A stretch of 64,000 nucleotides of DNA from Isoetes taiwanensis (GCA_021234155.1 JAJEKV010000086.1:3025461-3089460), one strand, 5' to 3'; shown: positions 1 to 13,770, numbered from the stretch's first letter. Translations and numbers: made by a program. The notes: generated by a model not told the origin, from the letters alone.

Positions 1-1140
1 TCGGTATTACTTCGTTCGATTCACTCTATAACCCCAAGTGTTTTAGAAGCATTAAATAGTAATGATCTGCATTTCTCTGACCCAAAACCAAATATAGAGG
101 GATTTTAAACTATCCAGTGTAATCAGCCAGTGCATCCTTCGAGGCCATTAACAAATGCAAGGTATACATACCAATGGTGGAGGATGCTGATAAGCGCAAA
201 CGAAATAAAGATGAAAGGCAAGGCGAGCCAAGAGATGAGGAAATCTGCTATGGCCACAGTAAGCCATAGCCATTATCATAACTTACAAGCTGTAGCCCCA
301 AGTAAGTTGGATGTATACTCTTCAGTTAAGCGCGTCTGACTGGGTCAAGATTTGTATCAATGTGTATCTGTACATGCAATAAAATCACATACGACCACTC
401 TCTTGCCATCTCAATTGCATGTAAATGCTAAAAGGAGAGGTTATAAAACAACTAATAGGCATGAATACTTCCCAAGACAAAGTGAAACGTAGAGCGAGAT
501 ATGATTAATTGTATTACTTGCATGCATAAAACTGCGCCTCCCGAGATCTACCCAAGTTTCGGAAACAAATAATCAACCAAGAAAAGACAAAAAAGAAACA
601 CGTTTTCACTTACATGCAGGTAACAGAATATAGAGCATCAAGTTAGCCCGGCATGAACTTTGCTGCTGGCTTTAGAAGAGATGGACTTATATACAATCAA
701 CATGAAGTAGAGTGGAACAGGAATTATTACAAGGGGGAATTATTCCTAAAAGTTTTGACAAACCACCATATTATAGAGTACAATTTAGTCACAGATTAAG
801 ATGCTGCTGGTAATTTTGCTTTTGTAAGCGAGATGTGGCCTCTATATAAACATAAAAGGTTAGTGGGGACATTGCTGCCAGAAAAACAAGAAGCATATTA
901 CATAGCGTGGGCGGAGAATAAGCTGAAGTCAGAATCGGTCAACACCTTAGCCTTGCTCTTTCAGCGGGTAGCTTCAGATTTACCGCTCGCACCGTAAAAC
1001 CAGAAAACATCTTCTAACGAAAGCGTGTTTGACCTTTACCTGAAAATATCATTTTCTTTCTATTTCTTTCACCTTTTTCAAAGCCATTTGACTTTCGCAG
1101 AAATATCGTTTAACTTTTCTTTCGTTTACGCTAACCAGTA
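1..1140. other. No recognisable gene
   Basis: Only short open frames occur on either strand, none matching a family I know. Composition is AT-rich without strong repeats. It could be intron or upstream sequence of the possible promoter that follows. Confidence 0.4.
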
Positions 1141-1256
1141 AAATGGGATATAAAGTTCAGGTGACATTGGCTCCGTAGTACGACCTCGCCAAACTCTCTT
1201 CTCCGCTCTCATCATCTCTCTCACACCTCTCGGCCAAAAAAATTGTAAGTTGTTAT
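1141..1256 (+). promoter_or_regulatory. Possible promoter and 5-prime leader
   Basis: A TATAAA box at 1149-1154 is followed about 35 bases later by a CT-rich stretch (1188-1232) typical of plant 5-prime leaders. A good donor-like GTAAGT begins at 1245. Together they look like a core promoter, an untranslated first exon and the start of an intron. I could not find a convincing downstream coding exon on this strand, so the gene it would serve is unknown. Confidence 0.3.
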
Positions 1257-3380
1257 CTTGGCATGAATTAAACGGCTGACCTTACTTGGCCCGGTGGATC
1301 ACCTGGATTAAGCGAATACAGGTAACCGGAGATATATATCGGGGCGGTGCGGCACATATCTAACATTTCAAACACTACTCGATGTTAAGAACGGCATTGA
1401 ATTTCTTGGAGTGAAGTGCAGCCTAGCCACGCAAGGCAGGGAACTCTCATTTTTCATCCCGCATTGCAAAAAATGCTGCGGCTCAAGATCATCCAAAGCT
1501 GGGCCTCATTCTTTGATGACCATGGTAGATTCCCCTCCCTATTTTGAATTCAACTTCTAAGTTCGATTTGGGCGTGGATGACTGATAGACTCCATTGATT
1601 TTGCTATGCCAAATGGCATCAATTTTGATTATCTTCAGCTATGGCATGCTGTGGTGACTTTCTTAGGCACCACTCTTTCCACAGGACATGTTTCTTACTT
1701 CCAATGGGAGCCCCTCAAGCTGGATCCACTTGCGGTGGCGCATACGGCAGTGCATGCCTTAAGCTTTCTTACACCCAGCACGACTCCACCGAGATGAGGA
1801 AGAGGTTGCTGGTAGCTCATGGATGCCATGCTTTCCACTGGAGTAATATGATGTGAAGTACATATGACTGATTTGATTATCATATCTATGACTTAAGTAA
1901 TAATGGCTCCAAAACTTGGGGTTCAAGAAGGTCGCTACCATATCTTTGAGTTGATAGCTTGTCAGCACCTTGTGCTTTTAACAGTTGTCGAAAAGAAAAG
2001 GATCTTATTCTGGGTGGGGATTATGTAGCTTCACGAAACAAAGATTGTCTACAAGATACAACCATCTCTTGCTGATAATATTAATAATGGAATAAAATAA
2101 AGAATAAAACTAAAAATGACATTTTGTTAAAGATTGAGGTTTCGCCATTGAATTTTATTTACTCAACGTTTGTCGAAAGTTTTTGAAGGGCATGGCTGTT
2201 CTTCAGCAAAAACTATAACAATATAAAATGCAAGACCACGAACAATGATCCAAGCAGGCACAACCACTTGTTTATGCATAGGAATGAATCCTAAAAGGTA
2301 AGTATGCCAAATCGTTACTGTTCTCTGGTGAAGAAAAACAATTATAAACCATAACAACATGCAAATCCCAGAAAATTTTGTTTGCAATATATGTCGCCTT
2401 AAAATTAAGCGGTACATTTCGCCAAGATGAAAAGTTGGGTTTCCCGATTTATGCCTTTCTGCCCATGCGAGGTAAGCGAAGCGGGGTGTGGCTGGTCGGG
2501 GCGATCCCAAAGGAATCAACGTCGGAATCCCCTCACGGAAGGCATAAGTATCGTGCACGCTCGCTTCGGGAGGCGACTATAAAGTACTGCTCGGTTGCCA
2601 GAGCAAAGTAGAGTAAAGGCTAAAATACGTCCCGAGGTCGGTGTGGGGCGAGTCATTTTACCGTATCTCCTCTATTATGTACACTTTTATGCAGCGGGCT
2701 TGCTGCCCCAAGGAAGCGTATTGATGGCCAGGGTACCATGGCCTAAGTTTTTACAAGACCATGACTTCCCGTGTGAAGTTTGGGCACTTTAGCTGACTAG
2801 TCGAGAAAGTGTCAAAGTTTTAGGACCGACCTCAGGTCGGTTATGTCAAATTTGCTGCTTGCAAAGAGGCTAAAAGGCTATCTGTTGGCTGGCAGCTTTA
2901 TTGCTTCAATGTGGCATGGCCACGGTATGCCAAGGACTTGCACGTCGCTAACCTTGCAGGAGGATTAGAGGGATAATTATTGGAAATCAAATCTTTTGCA
3001 TACTTACGATTTCATATAAATTATAAACATGTCTAAATTTATTTACTCTTTTTAGTATATATGTTCAAATATCTGTAGTGCCACATTTGTATTAAAAGAA
3101 AAAAAAAAGGTGATGCTTAACAGTAGGGGTTGGGTTTTATTTGATTCCACTTTGCATTTGGTTAAGTTAAATTATTGAGGAAATATTTACCAGCAAATAC
3201 CAGTAATTTTACTACGTGTTGGATGGGTTAGCTATGTTGTATTCTTTAATGGTGAGTTGTTTTATACCTTTTTACTTAGTTGGGCCCCTTCTTTTTGTTT
3301 AGTTTAATGCATATTTTTCAACTGGAGAATGCTTATACTCTATAATATGATATGCAAATAGTGACACGAGATGGTTTGCG
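1257..3380. other. No recognisable gene; small palindrome
   Basis: Short open frames such as plus 1606-1797 and minus 2163-2558 match nothing I recognise. A perfect hairpin lies at 2826-2840 (arms CCGACCT and AGGTCGG around one base), and a related CGAGGTCGG motif lies at about 2632. These repeated motifs hint at an old transposon or LTR remnant, but no ends or coding domains can be read. Confidence 0.35.
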
Positions 3381-3389
3381 TTATAAGCC

Positions 3390-4215
3390 TGAGAATTTGA
3401 ACCAATTTCAAGAGTTCTTGGAATGCTATTTTAAGGGATTCGGCCAAAACGAGATTTAGGCAGAGATTTTAATATAGATTTGAACATATTTGAAGAGTTC
3501 TTAAATGTATTACAATGTTCTTGATGTGTTGCCTAGCGAAGATCCTGCCCTTAGGCGCCGCATGAAGTCTGCTTTATCGCATGCTGAAGGTCTTGCCCGC
3601 CTGCTGCGCCTTACCGAAAACTGGAATTCGAAGCCAGAGCGAGAAAACGGTAGAAAGATCTTGCCGTGAGTTAAATATATAAATGATCTTAGATACCAAA
3701 TTATTTCGCGATTACTACATTTGCGCGACGGTTTTCCAGGAATAAATTTTGATAAGAAGAGCCGGGAGAATATCATTACGATCCTGAAGCGCCGAACATC
3801 CTATCTTCTTTATACGCCTGTTCATTGGTTTGGTACATGTTTTCTTCAAGATTATATTTGCATTTCCATGCAGACTATCTAAATATTTTTCAGAAAATGT
3901 AATGCGATCCTACAAATAGATATTTGGCATTGATATCCAAAAACAATCGAAACTGATGATTGAAGGTAAGCAAGCAGGGAGATCATTAGGTTTAGAGTGA
4001 GATCAGAACCGCAAAGTTGCACATCTTCTACCATGTTGTAAAAGTCTTTAGTAATGAAATCACCAAGCTCGCCACCAAAGAAGTTGAAGAGAAGAACCAT
4101 AAGTTCAGTATTTCACCCTTCATCGATCCGGGTACTTTAAAGAGGCCGGCCAGCATTGGAAGGCTTCGGTAATTCATTACCCGGGGTTGAAAATGAATCG
4201 ACGAAGATCTCAACC
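3390..4215 (+). CDS. Unidentified spliced gene, three exon pieces
   Basis: Three coding-like stretches occur in order on the plus strand. About 3520-3667 reads SEDPALRRRMKSALSHAEG and then LRLTENWNSKPE, ending at a GTGAGT donor. About 3691-3820 follows an AG acceptor and reads GINFDKKSRENIITILKRR. About 4045-4170 reads SPFIDPGTLKRPASIGRL after an AG. Codon content and splice signals suggest a real plant gene rather than chance frames. I do not recognise the family and find no catalytic motif. Frame and phase between pieces are not proven, and the 5-prime and 3-prime ends are not visible. Confidence 0.35.
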
Positions 4216-5400
4216 CATTTAATGCGGTTTCCGCTTGGTTTTGGGCGAAACGCTAAACGGCGGATATATCCCTTTTGGTTGGATATACCCGCGGGGTGAG
4301 GATACTTCCCATTTTGTAAGTAGGATGCTGCCCTCTTTTGCCTGAATATACCATTTTGGTGGATATATCACTTGGTACGTCTTGGGTTGCCAGATATACA
4401 CTAAAAAGGCGGATATACCGTATCCCGGAGGAAACTAGAAATATGGATTCGAAGTAAGAAATCCTAATGTGCATTCGTCTTATTTTGGCTGAAATGGGTT
4501 CACGGTATTATCATGAATCTTGAAGCATTTAGTTAAAAGCAAGGATTTAGCAAATGAAAATCGTTACCTCCAAAACGGCATTTTCGAAAAATTCCACTTT
4601 AAGTGAGTTTATACTTGAGGATTATTCAAAGCTGAGAGATGATACTAGAAGTGCATGTCTAGGGAAGCTCCATCATCCCATTCAGTAATGTGTGAAAGCA
4701 TCAAGTAGCTATTGTTTTGTATGAACCAATACGAGCAGCTGTAGCAAGGTCACTGTGCAATCACCACCATGTTAATAATAGACACAATGGCTATAACATG
4801 CCAAGTCTATTATCTTTACACTTTTTGACATGAGCAAAATGGGCATTAGTTTTTCAGGGGAGAAATGTGAGCATAATATTTGGTTCGGTACCATTTCATG
4901 GGAAAGTCCCTACAAAGGCTAGAATTTTCCATGGGTAGAAACGTGATATATGTTAAGTTAGTTCTGGAGCAAATTTGAGTGTCCTTTTCTTTCGAGAAAG
5001 CCATTGCTGTAAGCGACAGCCAACAGAGCCAACGATTCAGTTTTTCTCCCGCATATTTTAGGGGAGTTCTAAAATAAAAGCATCACGTAGAAATCTTTTC
5101 TAATGTTCAAAATCAGTAGCAAAATTGCTTGATACATCCAGTTTACGTGAAAACCAAGATAATAGGTACCAAGATACACTGGTGCGGCATATCCCGAGCA
5201 GTGCAAACAATTCGTCTACTTGGATGATCTTGATTGAAGCAGAGAATTAATGCTAAATGCTTGGGGCAATTGGAATTTACGGTTTTATAATTTCCTCCCA
5301 GCTGTGTGATTGAAATAATGGGTATGAGGTGAGATTAGGCCTTTTGTCCGGATCATTAGATAGGCTAGAGATCTGAGCGGCTCTATGCAGAAAAAGACCA
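4216..5400. other. Non-coding; cluster of GGATATA motifs
   Basis: Between 4256 and 4430 short motifs of the type GGATATATC, GGATATACC and GAATATACC recur five or six times, some in opposite orientation. This looks like the remains of a small repeat or a MITE end. The rest, to 5400, holds no frame I can support. Confidence 0.3.
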
Positions 5401-8400
5401 AGCCCTCAAAAATGCAAATATTCTTTTATTTGTAAATACACATATAAAGCCGGTAGCAAGTACTCTTTTATTTGCATAACTTTGGCAGCACTAATGAGGG
5501 TTTTGCATATAAACTTATACAAATTGATCAATAATCTATGATGCTTGTATATTATTGCATTTGTAGGGCATGGACTGAAAGAACGACAAAACAACAATTT
5601 CACAAAGTAGAATAATTTAAAACCAAGACACAAATTATAAACTATTTGTCTGAATGCTGGAATCACATGCAGCATTACATTTTCAACTTTCTTTTTAGCC
5701 CCAAAGTATATGGGGTCAGATGATGACCGTCTAGTACCCATGAACTGAAAATATTTGAAATTTTCAGCAAAGGAGCTATTACTGCCCGATAGGAAAGAGC
5801 ACCTGAACAATGCCCTTTCTATTTTTATTAACAGTTGATGCGCCAAAATAGTATCTGGCGAAGAATATACTGCCAACTCCAGGCTTTTCTAAGATAGAGG
5901 TGCTGCGTGGAAGGCTGTAAACGGATTTGAGCGAATTCTATTTCAAACGCTAATCTGCTGGGACCACTTTGCTTCCCTCAAATAGACAATATGCCCGAGA
6001 TTTCGTCCAACCCCTTGTCAGGGCTTTATAACAGCTGACTAATGGCTATAGGATCTAAAATGAAGGTGTTACACATGCCAAGGGAGCAAGTGACGTATAT
6101 ATACTGCCGATAGCTAGCATGTTATCGCAAATTATTATCGTACTAAAATAAAAAGTCACTGCAAGAAGGCATAAGGCGCAAAATAAAGCTACAGAGGCAT
6201 AAAGGCGCACGCATCTCTGACATGCATCGGGTGAAGTTACCAATTACCACTGGTTAAATCCAGCATGCATGCATTCAATTCAGCGTAAGTTCTTACCACA
6301 CCTGTTGCATGAGCGATCATGGGCCGCCAGCTGTTTCAACAACTAAATTAAGCTCTTGGACTTACCCTAGTTTTGGTAGAAGCATATGGTGGCTTAGATC
6401 ATTAGTATTCTTAACTTTGTGCGCTTACCTGCAAGAAATACAGAACGTGAGTTTGTTAGCATGTTATAATAGAAGCACAATGATCACTGTCATCAGGTAG
6501 CTACATAATGTATCAGATTATAAAACGCTGGCCTTTTACCTGACTCATTTTACGCAAAAGAACGCAGGTAATACGCATCACATGCTGAATCGCTCAATAG
6601 AGAATCAGGTTATCTCAGTCCTAACTTGGATGATGTCGCGAACATCCTAGGATAGTTCTGAAAGTTCGGTGGATTTGTTTGGCGGGTTGGATCTGGAAGA
6701 ACAGTTACAATACCCAAGTCTACATTGAATAACTGAAATCAATCTAAGAGATGTAGGAGCATCCAATGAGTAAGACCTATTGCCATCATGATTCTCTGTG
6801 TTATCTGAGTTTTAGAGGATACAGGTCGAGGCATCTTGTTACATATCAATAATACGATGAGTAAGGAAAAAGCCTAGCCAAAATGACCCCACACTGACTT
6901 ATGCGGGGTTTGGGGTTTCAAACTTGCAAGTGGTCAGTCTGTTGGATCAGAAACTCCATTGCATTGGCTGCAGCTCTGCAGCAAAATAAATCAAGTAATG
7001 GGATATAATAATCAATAGTAAGATCAGAACATAATTGTTTCTTTAAAATCATTTCTCATCTCATTTAAAAGAGCTTGAGGAAGAAATCCACACACCCAAA
7101 CATCAGGTCCATGTAGATTCTGGAAACTGGCAACTAACACAATTGGAGAACGGGGACTGTAAATTTATTTTTTCAGTGAAAAATCTTGTTTTGAAAGGGG
7201 TTCACATCTATGGCAGCTCTATGCGGAATACCAATCTTTGGGTCACAAAACTTCAAAGGTAGCCACAGGCAGCTTCTGAAAATATTACACAAAGCTGAGC
7301 TATGATTGGGCACTGGAAGAATTACAATAAAACAGACCAGCACACATATGGAGTTAGCCATTGGAAGAGTTTTACTAAGAATGCATTGCACATACCTTTG
7401 CAGCTAGAACTGACGTCACCATGTCCTACAATATCAATTTGCACAGATTGCAGGCGAAGACTCTGGCAAATGGACAAATCCTGGAGAAGCTAGAACTACG
7501 AACAGAATATCCGCAAACACATCGTTATTAGCCAAAGTTCCGCGAGCAAATTCGGCTGGCACAGCACGCTCTGCATCTGCGGGCCGTTCTAATGGTAGAC
7601 AAATTAATCTGATCGCGATTCCTGCAATGTTATCAGGATTCGCCAGAGGATGCAATGTCCTCCCATAAGCCTAAATAACTCTCTGGAGATCCGAGCATCT
7701 TGTTGTATGAAAGGCTTAATGGGGAGGCAGACAGGCATGTTGGCCAAAAAATCCATTTCATAATCTCATTTAAAATCCAGCGGGAAGATGCTCATATATT
7801 CGACAGATGCTGGAGAAACTACATCGAAGAATATCCACACAAACATGGAGTCCCATGTGTATTCAGGCACATGGGTGCAACAAAATGATCAAATGATTTT
7901 ATGGCAAATGGACATGTTGTTTCCGCTTAAAGTAGGGAAACTCAAATGCAAATACGTACCCAGGTGATATACAAATGCCACGACGTCATTCGGTGATGCA
8001 AGAAGAGCGCGACCAAGTAGAAGCTAAAAGAAACCTTGAAGTTTGTTGTCTTAAACTAGAGATAGGAATTGACAGAAACAAGTGAGAAACTGAAGGTGCA
8101 CAAAGCGAAGTAAGATACTGCTGGGTGGGAATTGGTTGCCGGGAAGAAGAGAATCAGGAGAGCGGGAAGGTTAGGCCAGAGGGGAATAGGAAGAGCGGCT
8201 CAGATTGCAACATATTCTATCCTCGTGGTTTTGCTGGAGTCGGAGGCTGTTGATGGTGAAAATTATAGATCCACACCCAGCTTTACGCACATCTACCCAT
8301 CAGGAGTTTGATGAGGTGGAGGTGTAGGCATTGGACATGCTTAAGAAATGCTACAAAAGCTTGGTTGGGCCTGGCGTGCTTAACAAAGATTCTTTCTGCC

Positions 8401-10020
8401 TCCATAGCCGGAGGTGAGAGTAGGCAAATCGCAGGATTTCAAAGTCACGCTATTTTGTGATCGAATTCCAATATAAACACCCAGAGCGTTTGAGAAGCGA
8501 AATCTTACGTAGCGAACTGCCTTTATCTTCAAAATCTCGACTAAAGGTTTGGCAACGGCGAAATAAAAGAACACACTGTAATTTACGGAGGCACATATAT
8601 CACGGGCTAATTTGGAAATATTTTACAGGCATTTGGTACCCAAAAATCGCGAAGGAGCTTTTTGGGAAGGGGTGCGATGCATCGGTGCAACCTGCATAAA
8701 GGGCAACACTTGTGGTAAGCCCTATCTATTATACGCCCCTACATTTTATACCCAAAAAGATGCTGAAGAGCGGATCAATGTAGCAATTACTGCAAAGACC
8801 ACTCCAAACCCGGCATACAACATTGTTGAAAGGTATACGAAGGATGCACTATTATAAAAAAGGTTGGTTGCTTTGGTAAGCCATTAAAGATGTGAATAGT
8901 CCCACTAAAGAACACATACATGCCAACAGTACAGCGCAGGGGTAATATATTTAAAAACTTCAAGAATCTTCTTGTTCAAAAATATTAGAAACTATATCGA
9001 ATCCATCTCTCGAATAAACCATCGCGACTTAATAACAACCATTCTTATATTATCAAATTGCACTAAATGGGCTTACATTCAATATAAGATCACAAATACA
9101 TCACACCCTTTATTTAGATATGCAACATCTCTCTCGTGGTAATCTGTGCTCCTTTATCCAACATATGTTGCTCTGTTTAGGATAGCCGGATCAAGTGCTC
9201 TCTAAAATATGAGATGCAATAAGACATGGTAAAAGGTTAGTTGTGAATAGAACCAACCCTAAACTTTGAAAAGACTTTGAATGCCTCTAGTGCATGGCTA
9301 AATGCTTGGAAAGCAAAGTCTTGAACCGGGTTCATGGTAGACACTAAATATGAACCTAGCGAGAGATGCAATACATAAAATTACTTGCAAATGCACGGTG
9401 GTTTACAACATACAAAGCAAATAATCATAAATTTTGGTTGTGTTTTAGTAACAGGTACTTGCCTATGGATTGTAATTTTTCTCAAACATCACGAGAAATG
9501 GGTTTGATGACACATACCTTTTTAAAATGCCTTGGATGTATAGCTCAATCCGCTCCTAATTCCCTCCATAAAACTGATTGAGAGCAATCAGAGCAACAAT
9601 CTGGACTGATTGACTCCATGACATAACCTTGTCAGATTTTACTTTGTCTCACATAGAATTCGTTTTGTCATCCACTTAATTGAGTATATGCAAAGAGTTG
9701 GAGTGTGCGGCTGGTTCATATAAGGGTTAAAGCGTGGCACCACATAAATCACAGGTAAGCATCACTAAGTTTTAATACCGCAGCTGAAATGTAGATCTGT
9801 CAGAAAGCTTGCGGTAAGACTCAAAAGAGATTGTACCTAATAGTAGCAAAATATGCTTATTTACTTTGATAGCCACATTGAGGCAAATATGTTGCCTCAA
9901 TAAGCCAAATATGATACACCTGCTACCCATAAATCCAGTTATTTTAGTAAATACTCTTTTCTGTTGCAGGCAAAAACTCTTTTCTACTGACTGCTTGGAG
10001 GGAGCGTGCATCACATCCTA
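5401..10020. other. Unassigned DNA with scattered short frames
   Basis: The longest frame is minus 5406-5876 (156 codons), whose translation is biased and unlike any family I know. Others, for example plus 8457-8857 and minus 7434-7655, are equally unrecognised and lack convincing splice context. No tRNA, repeat array or transposase motif was seen. Long introns of flanking genes may lie here. Confidence 0.35.
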
Positions 10021-10140
10021 TCAAGGACTTATTGAGTTTTCAATATCATATTTGGGGATTGGATTGGCTATCATGCCTGTACTTAGTCCTAATATATAAT
10101 TTAAATCGGGTTTACAACATATAGTCATAATGATCAATAC

Positions 10141-10256
10141 CTCTTGTAAGGATGGAATAAGCGCACTTGGATCTTGTGATACCAATCTTTTAATGAAAGA
10201 TAATGCTGGCTTCCCTTTGCTCATGGGCGTGTTCTTCAAAATACTTTCAAAGACAT
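10141..10256 (-). CDS. Unidentified internal exon
   Basis: A 116-base stretch is bounded by a CTAG acceptor and a clean GTATTG donor on the minus strand. It reads DVFESILKNTPMSKGKP and then SQDPSALIPSLQE without a stop. The amino-acid mix (K, S, L, P) suggests a helical-repeat protein. I do not recognise the family, and it does not match the C-terminal part of the DNAJC8-like exons 240 bases upstream on the same strand. Confidence 0.35.
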
Positions 10257-10491
10257 CTAGAAGAAGCATCATGAAGCATGTGACTTGAGAGACCAGGATA
10301 CCACATGCTTGTTCTGGATTGCTTGGTTAAAGGGAGGCGGGGCTACCCAACTCGAATAGATGATCCTAAGTGAAGAGATGGTTGTTGCTCAAGACTTGCT
10401 CAATAAAATTGCCAATAAATCACTAGACTATTCATGAGATTGGCCCAGAATAGAAACAGGGATAGTAACCTCAAAATGATGAGCCATTTAC

Positions 10492-10809
10492 CTGTTTTCT
10501 CTTGTGCCTTCCCACTTTTGTTCATCTTCTCTGTTCCTTTTCCACCTTTCTCGGGCTTCTTCTTCACGGTTTCTTAAGCCCCTCCTTCTTCTTGACATCC
10601 GAAAGAGTATGCAAATGGATTTGATTTAAGCATCAAACGAAAAAATACATGTATTTCTAAGTGTTCATAAAAATGGAACTTTTAATACTTTTACCCGTGA
10701 TCGCATTTCACGTCTCCTCCATTCTTGATCAGTTAGTATCTTCCGAACTCTTTTCCTTCCATTTTGCTTAAATTTTTGAATTCTCACATATTGAGTTTCA
10801 AATCTATCA
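10492..10809 (-). CDS. DNAJC8/SPF31-like J-protein, two internal exons
   Basis: Exon 10695-10809 has a TTGCAG acceptor and a GTAAAAG donor and reads VRKILTDQEWRRREMRSR. The next segment, ending at a GTAAAT donor at 10492, reads REEEARERWKRNREDEQ and then KWEGTREN. In plant and animal DNAJC8/SPF31, a spliceosome-associated J-protein, the region after the J-domain has this same order: a LTDQEWRRR motif, a charged helix, then EGTRE. The J-domain itself would lie upstream (above 10925), and a possible piece with a KEERAKKG motif is at 10930-10985. The conserved tail SSWRDF is not seen. The identification rests on remembered family motifs. The second exon is readable in one frame, but its acceptor is uncertain. 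Confidence 0.55.
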
Positions 10810-10989
10810 CTGCAACAAGTATGATAATAATAATGTTTTGCAATTGTGATGCCAACCATCTTGCAAATAAAATGAAATAGAGAATAGTAATTCTCCTCAT
10901 CAACAATGTCCGATCTTTGAAGCATTATCCCTTTTTTAGCTCTTTCTTCCTTTACTGCATGTCCATCTGCTTTTTTGAAAAAGAATATG

Positions 10990-12100
10990 AATAAAGAACC
11001 TAGTTCTTATAGCGTCCTCCCACTATAGGTGGAACACCATATTGTACCTTTGCAATGTTATCTAAGTGATAGCTAGCGACTTCTGCCGGGATCTAAGCTT
11101 GTTTTACTAGAAGCTATTTTGCTATCTTTGAAGGGTAGGTATACAGATCGGTAAAACCACATAGTGATGCTCGCGGCTATATTTCCTAACCCACGCCGGC
11201 AAGTTGGGTGACCAGTGCCGTCAGATCACCCATGGTGCTGGCACGGAACACCTTGGATTGTCCTAATGTCTCACTCCTCCAAAACTATGCTAATAAGTAG
11301 CAACCATAGAAATATGATTATAGTTAAAAGGCATTTGGAAAGATCAAAAGCATGGATCATTTCCCACAAGTCCCATCTTGCAATATGAATTACTTTTCCA
11401 TGGTCCCAATGGGCGTGCCATTTTGCAGTCACGGGGTTTATCTTTGGTGGTTTTCAATGGTTTGCCCAATCCCACTTGCGACTTGTCTTTATATTAACTC
11501 TATATATTGAAAGCATGTACGCTGCATAGTTGGCGATATTATATATACTACCAAAAGCTTCTTTGGCTTTTGGATGTTTACATATCTGGATGAACCGGAA
11601 ATGGCATAGAGAATGTCAGATATCACATACAAAATATGTCAAGACAACACAAAACTGAAACCAACCTTTAAATAACGTAACGACTTCATCTTATGTATAA
11701 TAGAATCAAATAGCATTAAGGTGTTGAATGGATTTAGCGAAGCACGACCGTGACCTAAAAGAAACCACTAGATATAAGTACCTTCCACTTATCTTTTTCT
11801 AAATTAAGTGCATGCCTCTTGGATGAAATATAATAGCATGCGCCAATGTAGGGGATATAGACTGATACATAAAAGGCTTCGTTGCTTGAGAGAAAAATGA
11901 AGCTATGGGGATGTCTTATGGCGCCGCGAACCCCAGTATATTGATATATGCGTAGTCCTAGATTCTAAGAAAGAAACAGATGGCATCCCTTAAAATTTGG
12001 AGGATAGAGAGTGCACGAAAAAGACCTCTCCCAGGGTGGCGGTTTAAGAGCGGCCGCCTACCAGGAATGACCGAGTTTCCTGACTGATCATAAGTTTGGA
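10990..12100. other. No recognisable gene
   Basis: No supported frame. A GC-richer patch at 11180-11260 (with ACCCACGCCGGCAAG) differs from its AT-rich surroundings and may be an old retroelement remnant. Ends or repeats are not visible. Confidence 0.3.
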
Positions 12101-12110
12101 GCAAGTCAAC

Positions 12111-12190
12111 GGCATATCCTAGGGATATTCTAGCATATACCTAGGATATGCCAAAGCCCACATAAACAAAGGTTTGCCCCTAGGGGCAAC
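12111..12190 (+). repeat. Palindromic dispersed repeat, copy A
   Basis: A perfect 13-base inverted repeat (GGCATATCCTAGG at 12111-12123, its complement at 12140-12152) is followed by CCCACATAAACAAAGG. A perfect 16-base palindrome then centres on CCCCTAGGGG (12174-12189). Related sequence occurs at 19821-19892 and, inverted, at 26318-26406. The shared order of two hairpins suggests one end of a non-autonomous mobile element. Confidence 0.6.
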
Positions 12191-13263
12191 CCAAAAATCG
12201 GGTCCATTTCTATTAAATTCCAATCATCCTAAAGAATTTTTGGTTATTTTACTAAAGAAAATAAAAATGTTTTCGACAAAATACACTAGAAAATGCGAAC
12301 CTATATTTTTCCTCTTTAGGCCATTTTTTTTGGTTGGACATATTGCTGTTTTCGAGCCCCGAATAAATGTTATAGAGTTTCTTGTTGTTTTTGAGAAGGG
12401 CTTATGATGCCTTTCTTGTTATTCTACATGTTGCTAAGGTTCTGCAGGGGGCCTTGATTGCTTGTATGCTCATAGATTTTTCCCGCCATAAATTCATTGT
12501 TTTCTCAAAACCATAGCATGCTTTTTAGTTTTCTTCTTACTCTCCTTCGCTTTGAATAGAGCATATCCATGTTGGCGGTAACTTTCTAACTTTCCTTTCG
12601 TTTTAACAATTGGGGCGTTTTTATGTTTTACCCCTTCCTTACCGTTTCCTCTTCATGGAGAGTCTTTAAAATATACAAAGTGCAGTTGTCGGTACTAGTT
12701 TGTTTTACTTGGGGTTATACATTATCCGTTTGATACTAATGAAGAGCTCGACGCTTACAATGATAGGGTTCGATCTTGGTCTTAGAAGTGTAAACTAGTG
12801 AGGTCTTCAAAAGCTGTTGTAATGGCTATGGTGATCGTAACATACGATTCGGCATGCACATTGCACCCTAAATTAAAAGGAAACAAAGGTCACAAGACGC
12901 GAGGTTGCCCTCGGGGACCCAAGAGGGTGTTTTTATATTTCTTGATTTTTTCATATCAATTTCTTTTAGAATGTATTGAAACATGCTTTGGGCTAGTTAT
13001 ATTAGTAATGAAATTGTAATGGATTTATGAATAAAGAAGAATTTCGCTTTCTTAGTCCAAAAGTTCTCGTTTTATTTCACAAATTATGGAGGTCAATTCA
13101 TACAACTGAGGAAGAAAAGGGAAACTACTAATAACTTCATGCTATTAGGCTTGAACTTTTAATCATTCATGAATAGTGCTTGGCATTCGTATATCACCAC
13201 CACCATGGGAGTGTGTTTTCATGTGTCTTGATTGGTCGTTCGTGTATCCATCTTTTATTAATG
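12191..13263. other. No recognisable gene
   Basis: AT-rich sequence with short frames only. The block 12885-12960, with a GGTTGCCCTCGGGG motif followed by a T-rich run, resembles 41935-42000. That may indicate a second low-copy repeat, but the match is short. Confidence 0.3.
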
Positions 13264-13478
13264 GCCTAAATAGGAAAAACAGTTTTCTACTATTTTGTTT
13301 TCTTTTGTTTAGATTGCACATGTCTAGAGAACCAAATGTTCAAAAGTTCAATGTTTTTTTAAAGTTCAATGGCCTAAATAGGAAAAACCTTTTCTACTAT
13401 TTTGTTTCTTTTATTTAGATTGCGTGATGTCTAGAGAACCAAATGTTCAAAAAGTTCAATGTTTTCTCAAGTTCAATG
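13264..13478. repeat. Tandem duplication, about 108 bp x 2
   Basis: Two adjacent copies begin with CCTAAATAGGAAAAAC at 13264 and 13372. Each contains CTACTATTTTGTTT, a TCTAGAGAACCAAATG block and runs of AAGTTCAATG. Differences are a few substitutions and one- or two-base gaps. Confidence 0.75.
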
Positions 13479-13770
13479 TCCCGAACCAAATGGAATTGAC
13501 ATAATCATGTTCTTAATTTTGTATATGGTGTCTGATTCTTCACTTCTTTTCCTCGGCAAAGGGGTTGGTTTATCAAAAGCTAATCGACTTGAAGATGAAA
13601 TGTCTTCCAATCTAGGTATGCATAGTATTGCTGAAAACAGTTACTTTGTAGTCTTGTCGAGTCAATAGTGAGTGAGCTATTTGGTTTTCACATCGCCAGT
13701 GTTGGTGCAACAACCAATTAAAGACCATGGTGTAATCACCCATGTAGAGGCTCGCGTCTTGATCGCATTA

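Noticed and set aside
5406-5876. 156-codon minus-strand frame, the longest in the first 10 kb
   Set aside because: No domain, biased composition and no splice or promoter context; probably chance in AT-rich DNA.
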